A program made the translations under genes and the position numbers. DNA of 64,000 nt, taken from the NCBI RefSeq assembly GCF_002261215.1, contig NZ_NEVS01000004.1:3224001-3288000 (forward strand), written 5' to 3'. Shown here in pieces: positions 54,084 to 63,223 of the stretch (positions are counted from its first letter, which is position 1; every line of letters begins with the position of its first letter). The notes under the pieces are model-generated. The model was not told where the DNA came from, searched no databases, and worked only from the letters and a program-made list of their open reading frames with translations. The DNA is from Bordetella genomosp. 11 (lineage in GTDB: Bacteria > Pseudomonadota > Gammaproteobacteria > Burkholderiales > Burkholderiaceae_B).

Positions 54084-56327
54084 TCAAGCCGCGGGCAGGT
54101 TCCGCACGCGCGCGCCCGGAGCCAGCGGCGTATCGCGCAGTCGCAAGCCCGTGGCGTCCGCGATCGCGTTCGCCACGCAGGCCGATGCCGGCCCCTGGGA
54201 CGCCTCGCCCGCGCCCAGGAAGGGCGTGCCGGGACGGTCGATCAGATGCACTTCGATATGCTCGGGCACATTGGAGAAGCGCAGGATCGGATAGGTGCTC
54301 CAGTCGAACGTCGTGACACGCCTCTTGTCGAAATGCAGCTGTTCGTACAGCGTCCAGCTGGTGGACTGGATGATGCCGCCCTCCACCTGGTTGCGCACGC
54401 CATCCGGGTTGACGATCTGCCCGGTGTCGATGGCGGCGACGGCGCGATGGATGCGCACCTCGCCCGAGTCGCGGTCCACCGTCAACTCCATGCCGATGGC
54501 CAGGTAGGCCATCAGGTTCTTGTACATGGCGAAGGAAAAGCCGAAGCCGCGCCCCGGTTCGCGCTTGCGTTTGGGATCCCAGCCGAAGCGTTGCGCCGCC
54601 AGCTGGACCACGTCGCGGGCGCGAGGGTCCTTCAAATGTCGCAGGCGGAACTCGACCGGGTCGGCCTTGGCCGCCGTGGCGAGTTCATCCATGAAGCTTT
54701 CGATGGCGAAGATATTCATATAGGCGCCCAGCGACCGCATCGCCGATACGCGCAGGGGCATCTCGGGAATGAAGTGGTGCAGCACCTTGGTGTTGGGGAA
54801 GGCGTACAGCGGGATACTGTTGCGGTCGCCGCCCCCTTCGGGCATGGGGATCGGCACCGGCGGCGCCGGCGTGAAGGGCTTGGCCAGGGCCCACGTCGGG
54901 ATCATGCGGCCGGCATTGTCGATGCGCTGGTTGTGGCCATTGCTCCAGATCTCGTACTGCCAGTCGACGATATTGCCCTTGGCATCCAGCGATGCCTGCA
55001 CTTCCGTCACCATGGCCGGACCGGCCGGCTCCCAGGTGTGCTCCTGATCCCGCATCCACTGCACGCGCACCGGGCGCCCGGGCACCGCGCGGGCAATCAG
55101 CGCCGCATCGGCCGCCACGTCGTCGGCGCCGTTATGACCGTAGCAGCCCGAACCTTCGACGTGCACGCAGCGTACTTTTTCCTGCGGCAGCGACAGCATC
55201 TCGGCCAGGCCCTTGCGCAGCGGAAAGACCCCTTGCGTATGCGTCCACACCGTCATCGAATCGTTGTCGTACTGCGCCACCGCGCAGGACGGTCCGATGG
55301 ATCCGTGCGTCAGGTAAGGCTTGGAGAAGCGTGCTTTCAAGGTCTGGGCCGCCGGGGCGGCGGGCCCCTTCTGGTCGGCGACATCGATTTCGCGGGACGG
55401 CAGCGTCTTCAGGTAATCGTGGATGCCGGCCTCGTCCGGCAGGACGTAGGTCTCTTCCCATTGCGCGGACTGCGCCAGCGCGCGCATGGCGACAATCGCC
55501 TGCCACTCGTCCTGGGCGACCACGGCCAGGTAATTGCCGTCGCGCACCACCTTGACGACGCCGGGCATGGCTTGCACCCCGTCGATATCGGCCTTGAGCA
55601 GGCGCGCGCCGTAGGAGGGTTGCCGCACCACCCGCGCGTGCACCATGCCGGGCAGGCGCATGTCCTGCACGTAGCTGGCGCCGCCGGTAACCTTGCCCGG
55701 GATATCGACGCGCGGCATCGACTGGCCCAGCACGGTATGGGTGCGGGGATCCTTCAGCGGCGAATCCGGTTGCGCCGCGCGATGCAGGTCCAGGCCGGAC
55801 ACGGCCTCGCCGTAGGTCAGGCGCCGCCCGTCCGTGGCCTGGATGACGCCGTTGGCGACCGTCAGCGTGTCGGCGCTGGCCTGCAGCCGCGTCGCCGCCG
55901 CCTGCACCAGCAGCCCGCGCACCTGCGCCGCCGCGTTCAGGATGGCAGTGCCGCTGTCGGCCAGGGAATGGCTGCCCGCGGTGTAGCCTTCGTTGGGCGT
56001 GCGCGCGGTATCCGCGGTGATCAGGTGCACCGCCTCCGGCGCGACGTCCAGCTCCTCCGCGGCGATCTGGATGAACGCCGTGCGCACGCCGGTACCCAAT
56101 TCGGCCTTGCCGGTGAAGACGGTCAGCTTGCCCGTCTCGTCCAGCCGGATCCAAGCGTCCAGCATGGGTGTCGTGTTCAGGTTGCCCGGCAGCTTGGGGC
56201 CCTTGCGGGCCACCTCCTGCGCCATGACGGGCATATGCGGCAGCAGTGAAAAGCCCACCGTGATGGCACCGGCCGCCAGAAAACGGCGGCGCGTGGGATC
56301 GTGGGGAAGATCGCGCGGCGCGTTCAT
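54084..56327 (-). CDS. Molybdopterin-binding large subunit, xanthine dehydrogenase/isoquinoline oxidoreductase type
   Basis: 747 residues from ATG 56327, which overlaps the 2Fe-2S gene stop (ATGA). Twin-arginine signal RRRFLAAGAITVGFSLLP, so the folded enzyme is exported by Tat. The two repeated catalytic halves are visible: SKAELGTGVRTAFIQIAAEE-type motif, GSGCYGHNGADDVAADAALI, VHARVVRQPSYGARLLKAD and the C-terminal GAGEASQGPASACVANAIAD with the catalytic Glu region. It hydroxylates heterocycles or oxidises aldehydes in the periplasm and hands electrons to the 2Fe-2S and cytochrome subunits. Confidence 0.94.
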   Translation of the reverse strand: MNAPRDLPHDPTRRRFLAAGAITVGFSLLPHMPVMAQEVARKGPKLPGNLNTTPMLDAWIRLDETGKLTVFTGKAELGTGVRTAFIQIAAEELDVAPEAVHLITADTARTPNEGYTAGSHSLADSGTAILNAAAQVRGLLVQAAATRLQASADTLTVANGVIQATDGRRLTYGEAVSGLDLHRAAQPDSPLKDPRTHTVLGQSMPRVDIPGKVTGGASYVQDMRLPGMVHARVVRQPSYGARLLKADIDGVQAMPGVVKVVRDGNYLAVVAQDEWQAIVAMRALAQSAQWEETYVLPDEAGIHDYLKTLPSREIDVADQKGPAAPAAQTLKARFSKPYLTHGSIGPSCAVAQYDNDSMTVWTHTQGVFPLRKGLAEMLSLPQEKVRCVHVEGSGCYGHNGADDVAADAALIARAVPGRPVRVQWMRDQEHTWEPAGPAMVTEVQASLDAKGNIVDWQYEIWSNGHNQRIDNAGRMIPTWALAKPFTPAPPVPIPMPEGGGDRNSIPLYAFPNTKVLHHFIPEMPLRVSAMRSLGAYMNIFAIESFMDELATAAKADPVEFRLRHLKDPRARDVVQLAAQRFGWDPKRKREPGRGFGFSFAMYKNLMAYLAIGMELTVDRDSGEVRIHRAVAAIDTGQIVNPDGVRNQVEGGIIQSTSWTLYEQLHFDKRRVTTFDWSTYPILRFSNVPEHIEVHLIDRPGTPFLGAGEASQGPASACVANAIADATGLRLRDTPLAPGARVRNLPAA

Positions 56328-56833
56328 TTGGCGGCTCCCGCGGCAGCGGCGGCCTGGCCACCGGAGGTACCGGCGGCGCGCATGGATTCCGCCGCCTGCG
56401 AGATGGCGGCGAGGATACGCATATGCGTACCGCAGCGGCACAGATTGGGCTGCATATGCGCGCGGATCTCCGCGTCGGTCGGCGAGCTGTTGCGGTCCAG
56501 CAGCGCCTGCGCGCGCATCACCATGCCGGCGATGCAATAGCCGCATTGCGCCGCCTGCTTGTCGATAAAGGCCTTTTGCAGCGGGCCGGGATGTTCGGCG
56601 GTGCCCAGGCCTTCGATGGTGCGGACCGGCCTGCCCTGGACCGACGAGGCCGGAAACTGACAGGAAAACACCGGTTCGCCGCCGACGATGACCGTGCACG
56701 CGCCGCACTGGCCCATGCCGCAGCCGAACTTGGCGCCGTTGAGTTCAAGATGGTTGCGCAGCGCATACAGCAGGGGCATCGACGGATCGATATCCAGCTC
56801 GTGCGCAACGCCATTGACGTTGAGGGTAATCAT
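56324..56833 (-). CDS. 2Fe-2S small subunit of the molybdenum hydroxylase
   Basis: 169 residues. First cluster CGMGQCGACTV with downstream Cys, second cluster CGYCIAGMVM and CRCGTHMRI, in the standard order. An Ala/Gly-rich tail ends the protein. It shares 4-bp overlaps with both neighbours (ATGA at each end), so stoichiometric synthesis is expected. It takes electrons from the Mo site to the cytochrome. Confidence 0.96.
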   Translation of the reverse strand: MITLNVNGVAHELDIDPSMPLLYALRNHLELNGAKFGCGMGQCGACTVIVGGEPVFSCQFPASSVQGRPVRTIEGLGTAEHPGPLQKAFIDKQAAQCGYCIAGMVMRAQALLDRNSSPTDAEIRAHMQPNLCRCGTHMRILAAISQAAESMRAAGTSGGQAAAAAGAAK

Positions 56834-58152
56834 TTGGACGTGTTCTCCTTGCGGATCTTCGCCACCGTATCGTCCAGGTCGGCCCAGGCCGGGCGCTGCG
56901 CAATGTGCACGCGCGTGTAGGCCAGGATGTCGGCGACCTGCTGATCGTTCAAGGTGTGCGCGAAGGAAGGCATGTAGTGGGAAGCGGCCGAGCCCCGCAG
57001 CGGTATGCCCTGCAGGACCAGATTGATGGCATTGCGCGGGCTGTCGGCATTGACGACCGAGCTGGCGGCCAGCGAGGGGCGGTCGCCGATCAATGTCATG
57101 GGCGCGGAGGCCGCGTGGCAGGCGGCGCAGGTGGACGCGAACAGCGCGCTGCCGCGTTGCAGGCGTTGCACTTCGGCCTGGTTCGTCGCCCGGGCCGGCA
57201 CGACCGCCGGCGTGGCCGATGCGGCCGGCGGCGTGCCCGCCGGGGCGGCAGCGGCCGTCTGGCCATCCAGCGACAGCAGATAGACCGCCATGGCGCGCAC
57301 ATCGCTTTCGGCGACCAGGCCGAGCTGGCGGGTCACCGGCTCCATCGGGCCGGCGGCCGCGCCGTGCTGGCTGGCCAGGCCGGTGCGCAGATAGGCCGTC
57401 AACTGGTCGACGGTCCAGGGCGGCTGCTTGTGGCCCAGCGCGTTCAGGGGCGGCACATCCCAGCCTTCGATGCTGCCGCCGGCGAATGGCTTGCCGCTGT
57501 CCTCGGCGCCCAGCGTCGTCATGGGCGTGTGGCAGGCCGCGCAGTGTCCCGGCCCTTCGACCAGGTAACGCCCGCGCAGCCATTCGGCGCTGTGCGAGGC
57601 GTCGTCCGTCTGCGGACCCGGATGCAGGTACAGCAGGTTCCATCCCGCGATCAGCGGCCGGAAGCCCAGCGGGAAGGCCAGATCGTTGTCATGGGCGACC
57701 GCCTTGACCGGCGTGCGCGTCATCATATAGGCGTACAGGTCCTTGATGTCCGCGTCCGACATCCGCGTGAAGTGCGGATAGGGAAAGGCCGGGTACAACA
57801 GATGCCCGTCGCGCGACACGCCCTCGCGCATCGCTCGCGTGAAAGCCGCCAGCGACCAGCGGCCGATGCCGGTGTCCGGATCAGGCGTGATGTTGGTGCT
57901 GTAAAGCGTGCCGAAAGGCGTCTCCAGCGGCGCCCCGCCCGCATAGGACTTGCCCGTGGCCGACGTGTGACAGGATATACAGTCGCCCACTGCCGCCAAT
58001 TGCGCCCCGCGCCCGATCGAGCCGGCGTCGAACGACGCGGCCGCGGGCGGGTCGATCGGATCGATGGCGCCGCGGTATGCGAGCGAACAGGCGGCGACGC
58101 CTCCCAGCACCACGATCGCGAGCACACCTGCCGCGATGGATCTACCTTTCAT
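56830..58152 (-). CDS. Tri-haem cytochrome c subunit (nicotinate/alcohol dehydrogenase type)
   Basis: 440 residues with a signal/lipoprotein-like anchor (VLAIVVLGGVAACSLAYRG; Cys22). Three haem sites: CISCH (about 57), CAACH (about 206) and CAACH (about 344). The first two modules have the ADH cytochrome look (SMTIDP-like NITPDPDTGIGRWSLAAFTR, YPHFTRMSDADIKDLYAYM). A Pro/Ala linker precedes the third. It passes electrons from the Mo enzyme to the respiratory chain. First gene of its operon, overlapping the 2Fe-2S gene by 4 bp. Confidence 0.94.
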   Translation of the reverse strand: MKGRSIAAGVLAIVVLGGVAACSLAYRGAIDPIDPPAAASFDAGSIGRGAQLAAVGDCISCHTSATGKSYAGGAPLETPFGTLYSTNITPDPDTGIGRWSLAAFTRAMREGVSRDGHLLYPAFPYPHFTRMSDADIKDLYAYMMTRTPVKAVAHDNDLAFPLGFRPLIAGWNLLYLHPGPQTDDASHSAEWLRGRYLVEGPGHCAACHTPMTTLGAEDSGKPFAGGSIEGWDVPPLNALGHKQPPWTVDQLTAYLRTGLASQHGAAAGPMEPVTRQLGLVAESDVRAMAVYLLSLDGQTAAAAPAGTPPAASATPAVVPARATNQAEVQRLQRGSALFASTCAACHAASAPMTLIGDRPSLAASSVVNADSPRNAINLVLQGIPLRGSAASHYMPSFAHTLNDQQVADILAYTRVHIAQRPAWADLDDTVAKIRKENTSK

Positions 58153-58477
58153 CCGAACCTCTGCAATGCAAAAACGGCGGTGGGGCGGACTGTAGCGCCG
58201 GTCCCTGACATTAGTTTGAAATTCGACAAGGCTTCCATAATCTGGATGTTCGGCGCGATATCCGCCCTTGCCATGGCACGATAGGCGATCGGCGCGGCAA
58301 TGGCGAGCCTCTTGATAGTCACCGGCATATCGATGGCCGCCGGCCCGCCCGTCGCGCCCGCTTCTGTCGGATGCCTTAAATCCCTACGGCGCGAAGCAGC
58401 ATGACATCGCGCCGCCGGGCCCGGGTGTAACATCGCGGCGCTGGGGGCTCCCCCATCTTCTATCCGGAGCGAATGCC
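58153..58477. other. Divergent intergenic region, mostly featureless
   Basis: About 325 bp between the Mo-hydroxylase operon and the aldo/keto reductase. The only structure seen is TGGGGG-CT-CCCCCA (58442-58455) close to the reductase ribosome-binding site. No gene was found. Confidence 0.5.
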
Positions 58478-59527
58478 TTGAAATACCGCAAACTCGGCCG
58501 TACCGACCTCGATGTCAGCCTGATCGGGCTGGGCACCATGACCTTCGGCGAGCAGAATTCCGAAGCCGATGCCCATCAGCAACTGGACTACGCATTGGAG
58601 CGCGGCATCAACCTGGTCGATACCGCCGAGATGTATCCCGTGCCGCCAAAGGCGGAAACCCAGGGGCGTACCGAGGCCTATATCGGCACCTGGATCGCCA
58701 AAACACGCCGCCGCCACGATATCGTGCTGGCCAGCAAGATCGCCGGTCCGGTGCGCGATCCCAAGCGCCCCGGACATATCCGCGAAGGCAAGACCTTCCA
58801 CGACCGCAAGAACCTGACGGCGGCCCTCGATGCCAGCCTGAAGCGCCTGCAGACGGACTACCTGGACCTGTACCAGCTGCATTGGCCCGACCGCACCACC
58901 ATGACCTTCGGCCAGCACGCCTACCCCTGGTTCAAGGACGAACACACCGTACCGATCGCGGAAACGCTGTCGGTGCTGCAGGACTTCGTCAAGCAAGGCA
59001 AGGTGCGCCATATCGGCGTGTCCAACGAGACCCCATGGGGTGTGGCGCAATTCATCCGCCACGCCGAGGTCGACGGCCTGCCGCGCATCGCGTCCATCCA
59101 GAACCCCTACAACCTGCTCAATCGGATCTATGAGCAGGGCCTGTCCGAATTCAGCCACCATGACGATGTCGGCCTGCTGGCCTATTCGCCGCTGGCCATG
59201 GGCATGCTGACGGGCAAGTACGAAAACGGCGTGCGGCCGCAGGGTTCGCGCCTGGCGCTGTTCACGCGCTTCACGCGCTACAACAGCCCGCAGGCGGAAG
59301 CGGCAACCAGCGAATACGTGGCCCTGGCCAGGCAGCATGGCCTGCCCCCCACCCAGCTCGCGCTGGCCTTCATCAACCAGCAGCCTTTCGTCACCAGCAA
59401 CCTGATCGGCGCGACGACGCTGGAGCAACTCAAGGAAAACATCGAAAGCGTGGATATCACGCTCGATGAAGGCGTGCTCGCGGCCATCGAGGCGATACAT
59501 CGCCGGCACCCCAATCCGGCGCCGTAA
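58478..59527 (+). CDS. NADP(H)-dependent aldo/keto reductase, Tas-like
   Basis: 349 residues beginning at TTG 58478 (GGAG 9 nt before). An ATG five bases earlier is out of frame and ends at once (ATG CCT TGA). AKR features: LGTMTFGEQNSEADAHQQLD, catalytic Asp and Tyr in INLVDTAEMYPVPPKAETQG, catalytic Lys in IVLASKIAGP, YLDLYQLHWPDR, HIGVSNETPWG, and cofactor-end motif SNLIGATTLEQLKENI. Similar to E. coli Tas, which reduces small carbonyls. It is followed by a strong terminator. Confidence 0.94.
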   Translation: MKYRKLGRTDLDVSLIGLGTMTFGEQNSEADAHQQLDYALERGINLVDTAEMYPVPPKAETQGRTEAYIGTWIAKTRRRHDIVLASKIAGPVRDPKRPGHIREGKTFHDRKNLTAALDASLKRLQTDYLDLYQLHWPDRTTMTFGQHAYPWFKDEHTVPIAETLSVLQDFVKQGKVRHIGVSNETPWGVAQFIRHAEVDGLPRIASIQNPYNLLNRIYEQGLSEFSHHDDVGLLAYSPLAMGMLTGKYENGVRPQGSRLALFTRFTRYNSPQAEAATSEYVALARQHGLPPTQLALAFINQQPFVTSNLIGATTLEQLKENIESVDITLDEGVLAAIEAIHRRHPNPAP

Positions 59528-59583
59528 GACACGGCGCGGCCGGCGAGCGGCATCGCCGGCGCCGCACACCGGGCATCCCCGCC

Positions 59584-59618
59584 AAGCCTTCGAAGGCATC
59601 GCCTTCGAAGGCTTTTTT
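59584..59618 (+). terminator. Double GCCTTCGAAGGC intrinsic terminator
   Basis: GCCTTCGAAGGC occurs twice, separated by ATC, and six T bases follow (59613-59618). The two copies pair as a perfect 14-bp stem with a 3-nt loop; each copy is also palindromic. It ends the reductase transcript. Confidence 0.85.
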
Positions 59619-59727
59619 CATGGCCGCGCGTGCCAGCCATCGTCCGATCGCGTGCCTGTTCCCAGGGATACGGAGCGGCCTTGGCATCGCGCCGGCGCGC
59701 GCCACGCGTTGGCATGCACCTCTAACA

Positions 59728-59742
59728 TTGATTTGAAATCAA
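59728..59742. promoter_or_regulatory. TTGATTT dyad, candidate operator of the aldehyde dehydrogenase operon
   Basis: TTGATTT-G-AAATCAA is a perfect 7-bp dyad about 90 bp upstream of the aldehyde dehydrogenase, in an AT-rich pocket. The cognate regulator is not in the window. Confidence 0.5.
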
Positions 59743-59830
59743 GATTGACCCACATATATCCACGGCGATAGGCTGCGTGCACGGCGGCATGTAACGCCGG
59801 TTCCGATCCACCAGCCGCCGAGCGCCAACC

Positions 59831-61324
59831 ATGAACGCCATCGAAGACTCCCCCGACCTATCGAATCGCGTGGCGGCCGCCCTGCCCGGGCGGCGCGGCC
59901 TGTACTACGGCGGTGGATGGCACGAGGCCATGTCCGGGCGTCAGGCGCGCAGCGTGAATCCCGCCACGCAGGAGGACCTGGGCTCCTACGCGGTCGCGGG
60001 AGCGGAGGACGTCGACGCGGCGGTCCGCGCGGCTGCCGCGGCGGCGGCAGGCTGGCGCGCCACCTCGCCGCTGGAGCGAGGCGCACTGCTGCGCCGCGCC
60101 GCCGCCATCGTGCGCGAACATGCATGGGAGCTGGCGCTGATCGATGCCGCCGATTGCGGCAATCCGGTACGGCAGATGCGCGACGATGCCGTGATCGCCG
60201 CGACCCAGCTGGAGTACTTCGCCGGCCTGGTACTGGAACTGAAAGGCGAAACCATCCCCACCTTGAACGGCTCGCTGGACTACACGCTGCGCGAGCCGCT
60301 GGGCGTCGTGGCGCGCATCATTCCGTTCAACCATCCCTTCATGTTCGCCGCGGGCAAGATCGCCGCGCCACTGGCCGCCGGCAACCCGGTGATCGTCAAG
60401 CCGCCGGAGCAGGCCCCGCTTTCCAGCCTGCGCCTGTTCGAATTGATCGGGCCGGTCTTCCCTCCCGGTGTACTGAATTGCCTGACGGGCGACCGCGAAA
60501 CCGGCGCCGCGCTGGCCGCGCACGAGGGCGTCGCGGCCGTTGCGCTGATCGGCAGCGTGAATGCCGGCAAGGCCGTGATGCGCACCGCGGCCGACGGCCT
60601 GAAGAAGGTCCTATTGGAACTGGGCGGCAAGAATGCCATGGCGGTCTATCCCGACGCCGACCCCGAAAAAGCCGCCCAGGGCGCCGTGCGCGGCATGAAC
60701 TTCACCTGGTGCGGCCAATCGTGCGGATCCACTAGCCGCCTCTTCCTGCACGATTCGGTGCATGACCGCATACTGGACCGCATCGTCGCGTTGACCGCCG
60801 AGCTGCATCGCCCCGGCCTGCCCACCGATACGCGCACGACCATGGGCGCGCTGGTCTCGCGCGAACAGATGGACAAAACCCTGTCCTATATCGCCTCGGC
60901 CACCACGGAAGGCGCCCGCGTCGCGCATGGCGGGCGCCGCTGCGACGACCCGGCCCTGCGCGCCGGATATTTCGTCGAGCCCACCATCCTGGCCGATGTG
61001 ACGCCGGCAATGCGCGTGGCACGCGAGGAAATCTTCGGCCCGGTCCTATCGGTGTTCAAGTGGTCGGATGAAGATGCCCTGCTCGATGCGGTCAACGGTG
61101 TCGAATACGGACTTACCGCGTCCATCTGGACCCGCGACCTGGCCACGGCGCATCGCGCGGCGGCACGCGTGCAGGCCGGCTATGTATGGATCAACGGATC
61201 GTCCAGCCATTTCATCGGCGCGCCTTTCGGCGGCTACAAGCTATCCGGCATCGGCCGCGAGGAGTGCAAGGAAGAACTGCTGGAATTCACGCAGATCAAG
61301 AACGTCAACGTCACCCTGGACTGA
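59831..61324 (+). CDS. NAD(P)-dependent aldehyde dehydrogenase
   Basis: 497 residues. ALDH motifs: PFNHPFMFAAGKIAAPLAAG, NPVIVKPPEQAPLSSLRLF, GSVNAGKAVMRTAADGLKKV, catalytic Glu in LLELGGKNAM, catalytic Cys in FTWCGQSCGSTSR, and EEIFGPVLSVFKW. Oxidises an aldehyde to an acid. The next gene, a TPP enzyme, starts 14 bp downstream, so the pair may convert a 2-oxo acid to the aldehyde and then the acid. Confidence 0.95.
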   Translation: MNAIEDSPDLSNRVAAALPGRRGLYYGGGWHEAMSGRQARSVNPATQEDLGSYAVAGAEDVDAAVRAAAAAAAGWRATSPLERGALLRRAAAIVREHAWELALIDAADCGNPVRQMRDDAVIAATQLEYFAGLVLELKGETIPTLNGSLDYTLREPLGVVARIIPFNHPFMFAAGKIAAPLAAGNPVIVKPPEQAPLSSLRLFELIGPVFPPGVLNCLTGDRETGAALAAHEGVAAVALIGSVNAGKAVMRTAADGLKKVLLELGGKNAMAVYPDADPEKAAQGAVRGMNFTWCGQSCGSTSRLFLHDSVHDRILDRIVALTAELHRPGLPTDTRTTMGALVSREQMDKTLSYIASATTEGARVAHGGRRCDDPALRAGYFVEPTILADVTPAMRVAREEIFGPVLSVFKWSDEDALLDAVNGVEYGLTASIWTRDLATAHRAAARVQAGYVWINGSSSHFIGAPFGGYKLSGIGREECKEELLEFTQIKNVNVTLD

Positions 61325-61338
61325 GGTCCGCACCGCCC

Positions 61339-63144
61339 ATGCCCACGAAAAACGATCACGCCACCCCACGCTGGGGCAGCGACTACCTGGCCGTCCTGAT
61401 GCGCCACATCGGCCTGGAATACGTCGCCCTGAACCCGGGCGCCAGCTTCCGTGGCCTGCACGACAGCCTGGTGAATTACCTGGGCGATGACGCGCCGCGC
61501 ATGCTGACAGTGCTGCACGAGGAGCACGCGGTGGCCATCGCGCACGGCTACGCGAAAGCCGCCGGCCGCCCCATGGGCGCCATCCTGCATGCGAATGTCG
61601 GCCTGATGCATGGCTCCATGGCCATCTTCGACGCCTATTGCGACCGCGTGCCGGTACTGGTCTTCGGCGCCACCGGGCCCATCGATACGGCGCGGCGGCG
61701 TCCCTGGATCGATTGGCTGCACACCTCCAAGGACCAAGGGGCGCTGGTGCGCTCCTTCGTCAAATGGGATGCCGAGCCGGCATCGCTGGAGGCGGCGCGC
61801 GACGCGGTGCTGCGGGCGCGCCAGATAGCGACCACGCTGCCGCAAGGCCCGACATACGTGTGCTTCGACAGCGCCTTGCAGGAAGCCGCCTGCGCCGACA
61901 CGCCGCCCTTGCCACCGCTGCGGCGCTACGAGGCGCCGGTACGCCCCGGCGTATCCGACCGCGCGGCGAAGACCGTCGCCGCCCGGTTGTACGAAGCGCG
62001 GCGGCCGCTGATCCTGGCCGGGCGCGTATCGCGCGACGAAGGGGACTGGCACCGCCGCGTGGCGCTGGCGGAGCACTGCGGCGCCGCGGTCCTGACGGAC
62101 TTCAAGGTAGGCGCGGCCTTTCCGACATGCCATCCGCTGCATCGCGCGGCGCCGGGCTACTTCATGGCCGAGGCCGGCCTGGCGGCACTGCGCGAAGCGG
62201 ACGTCATCCTCAGCCTGGATTGGGTCGACCTGGCCGGCACGCTGCGCTCGGCATGGGGCGCCGATGCCGTACCGGCGCACGTCATCCAGGTATCGCTGGA
62301 CCAGACATTGCACAACGGCTATGGCGGCGAACATCAAGGGCTGGCCGGAACCGATACCTATCTGATGTGCGATCCGGACGAGTTCAGCGGGCAGCTCCTG
62401 GATGCGATGCGGGCGCTGGGCCGTCCGCGCATGGCGCCGCCGACGTCGACGGCACCGCATACCATGCCGCGCGACGGCGCCGGCGATCCCGGCGGTGCGG
62501 ACGATGCCGCTTCGAATGACGGCGCGAACGACAGTATTCCCATGACGGTATTCGCCAGGACCATCAGCCGGCATCTGGAACGCCATGCGCCCGCGTGCCT
62601 GATCCGCACCAACCTGGGCTGGCCGGGCGATGCGCATCCGTTTTCCCATCCGCTGGATTATCTGGGCTATGACGGCGGTGCCGGCGTCGGCTCGGGTCCG
62701 GGCATGTCCGTCGGCGCGGCGTTGGCGCTGAAGGGCGGCCCCCGCCTGCCGGTCGCCGTGCTGGGTGACGGCGATTTCCTGATGGGGGTTACGGCGTTCT
62801 GGACAGCGGTGCGCTATGACATCCCCTTGCTGGTGGTGGTGGCGAACAACCGGTCCTTCTTCAATGACGAAGTCCACCAGGAGAAAGTCGCCGTGGTTCG
62901 GGGACGACCGGTAGAGAACAAATCGGTCGGACAGCGGCTTGAAACCCCGGAAATCGATATCGCGGCCATGGCGCGCGCGCAGGGCGCCTGGGCCCGGGGA
63001 GCCGTGCGCACCCGGGACGAACTCGAACAGGCCCTGGCTGAAGCGATTGCGGCGGTGCGGGCCGGCAAGGTCGCCGTCCTGGATGTACGGGTCGGACGCG
63101 AATATGCGCCGGCGATGGCGAAGGCGTTGACCCGTGGCGATTAG
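61339..63144 (+). CDS. Thiamine diphosphate-dependent enzyme (acetolactate synthase/benzoylformate decarboxylase family)
   Basis: 601 residues from ATG 61339. The N-terminal PYR domain has the catalytic Glu (LHEEHAVAIAHGYAKAAGRP), a middle domain follows, then a low-complexity linker (about 360-395; RDGAGDPGGADDAASNDGAN). The PP domain has the TPP/Mg motif GDGDFLMGVTAFW ending in the NN pair (ANNRSFFND). Decarboxylase or synthase activity on 2-oxo acids is likely. It is cotranscribed with the aldehyde dehydrogenase. Specific substrate unknown; the linker is longer than usual. Confidence 0.92.
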   Translation: MPTKNDHATPRWGSDYLAVLMRHIGLEYVALNPGASFRGLHDSLVNYLGDDAPRMLTVLHEEHAVAIAHGYAKAAGRPMGAILHANVGLMHGSMAIFDAYCDRVPVLVFGATGPIDTARRRPWIDWLHTSKDQGALVRSFVKWDAEPASLEAARDAVLRARQIATTLPQGPTYVCFDSALQEAACADTPPLPPLRRYEAPVRPGVSDRAAKTVAARLYEARRPLILAGRVSRDEGDWHRRVALAEHCGAAVLTDFKVGAAFPTCHPLHRAAPGYFMAEAGLAALREADVILSLDWVDLAGTLRSAWGADAVPAHVIQVSLDQTLHNGYGGEHQGLAGTDTYLMCDPDEFSGQLLDAMRALGRPRMAPPTSTAPHTMPRDGAGDPGGADDAASNDGANDSIPMTVFARTISRHLERHAPACLIRTNLGWPGDAHPFSHPLDYLGYDGGAGVGSGPGMSVGAALALKGGPRLPVAVLGDGDFLMGVTAFWTAVRYDIPLLVVVANNRSFFNDEVHQEKVAVVRGRPVENKSVGQRLETPEIDIAAMARAQGAWARGAVRTRDELEQALAEAIAAVRAGKVAVLDVRVGREYAPAMAKALTRGD

Positions 63145-63223
63145 GATGGGGCGCGGCTTGCGGACGCGCCGCCTTCATCCGGGAAAAGCGAGGCATGGCG
63201 CCCTTTCCCGCCGCGCGGCGTGA

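Larger units (their letters stand above)
59528..59830. other. Intergenic region between reductase and aldehyde dehydrogenase
   Basis: About 300 bp. Apart from the terminator (59584-59618) and an AT-rich dyad (59728-59742), no gene or repeat was seen. Confidence 0.6.
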
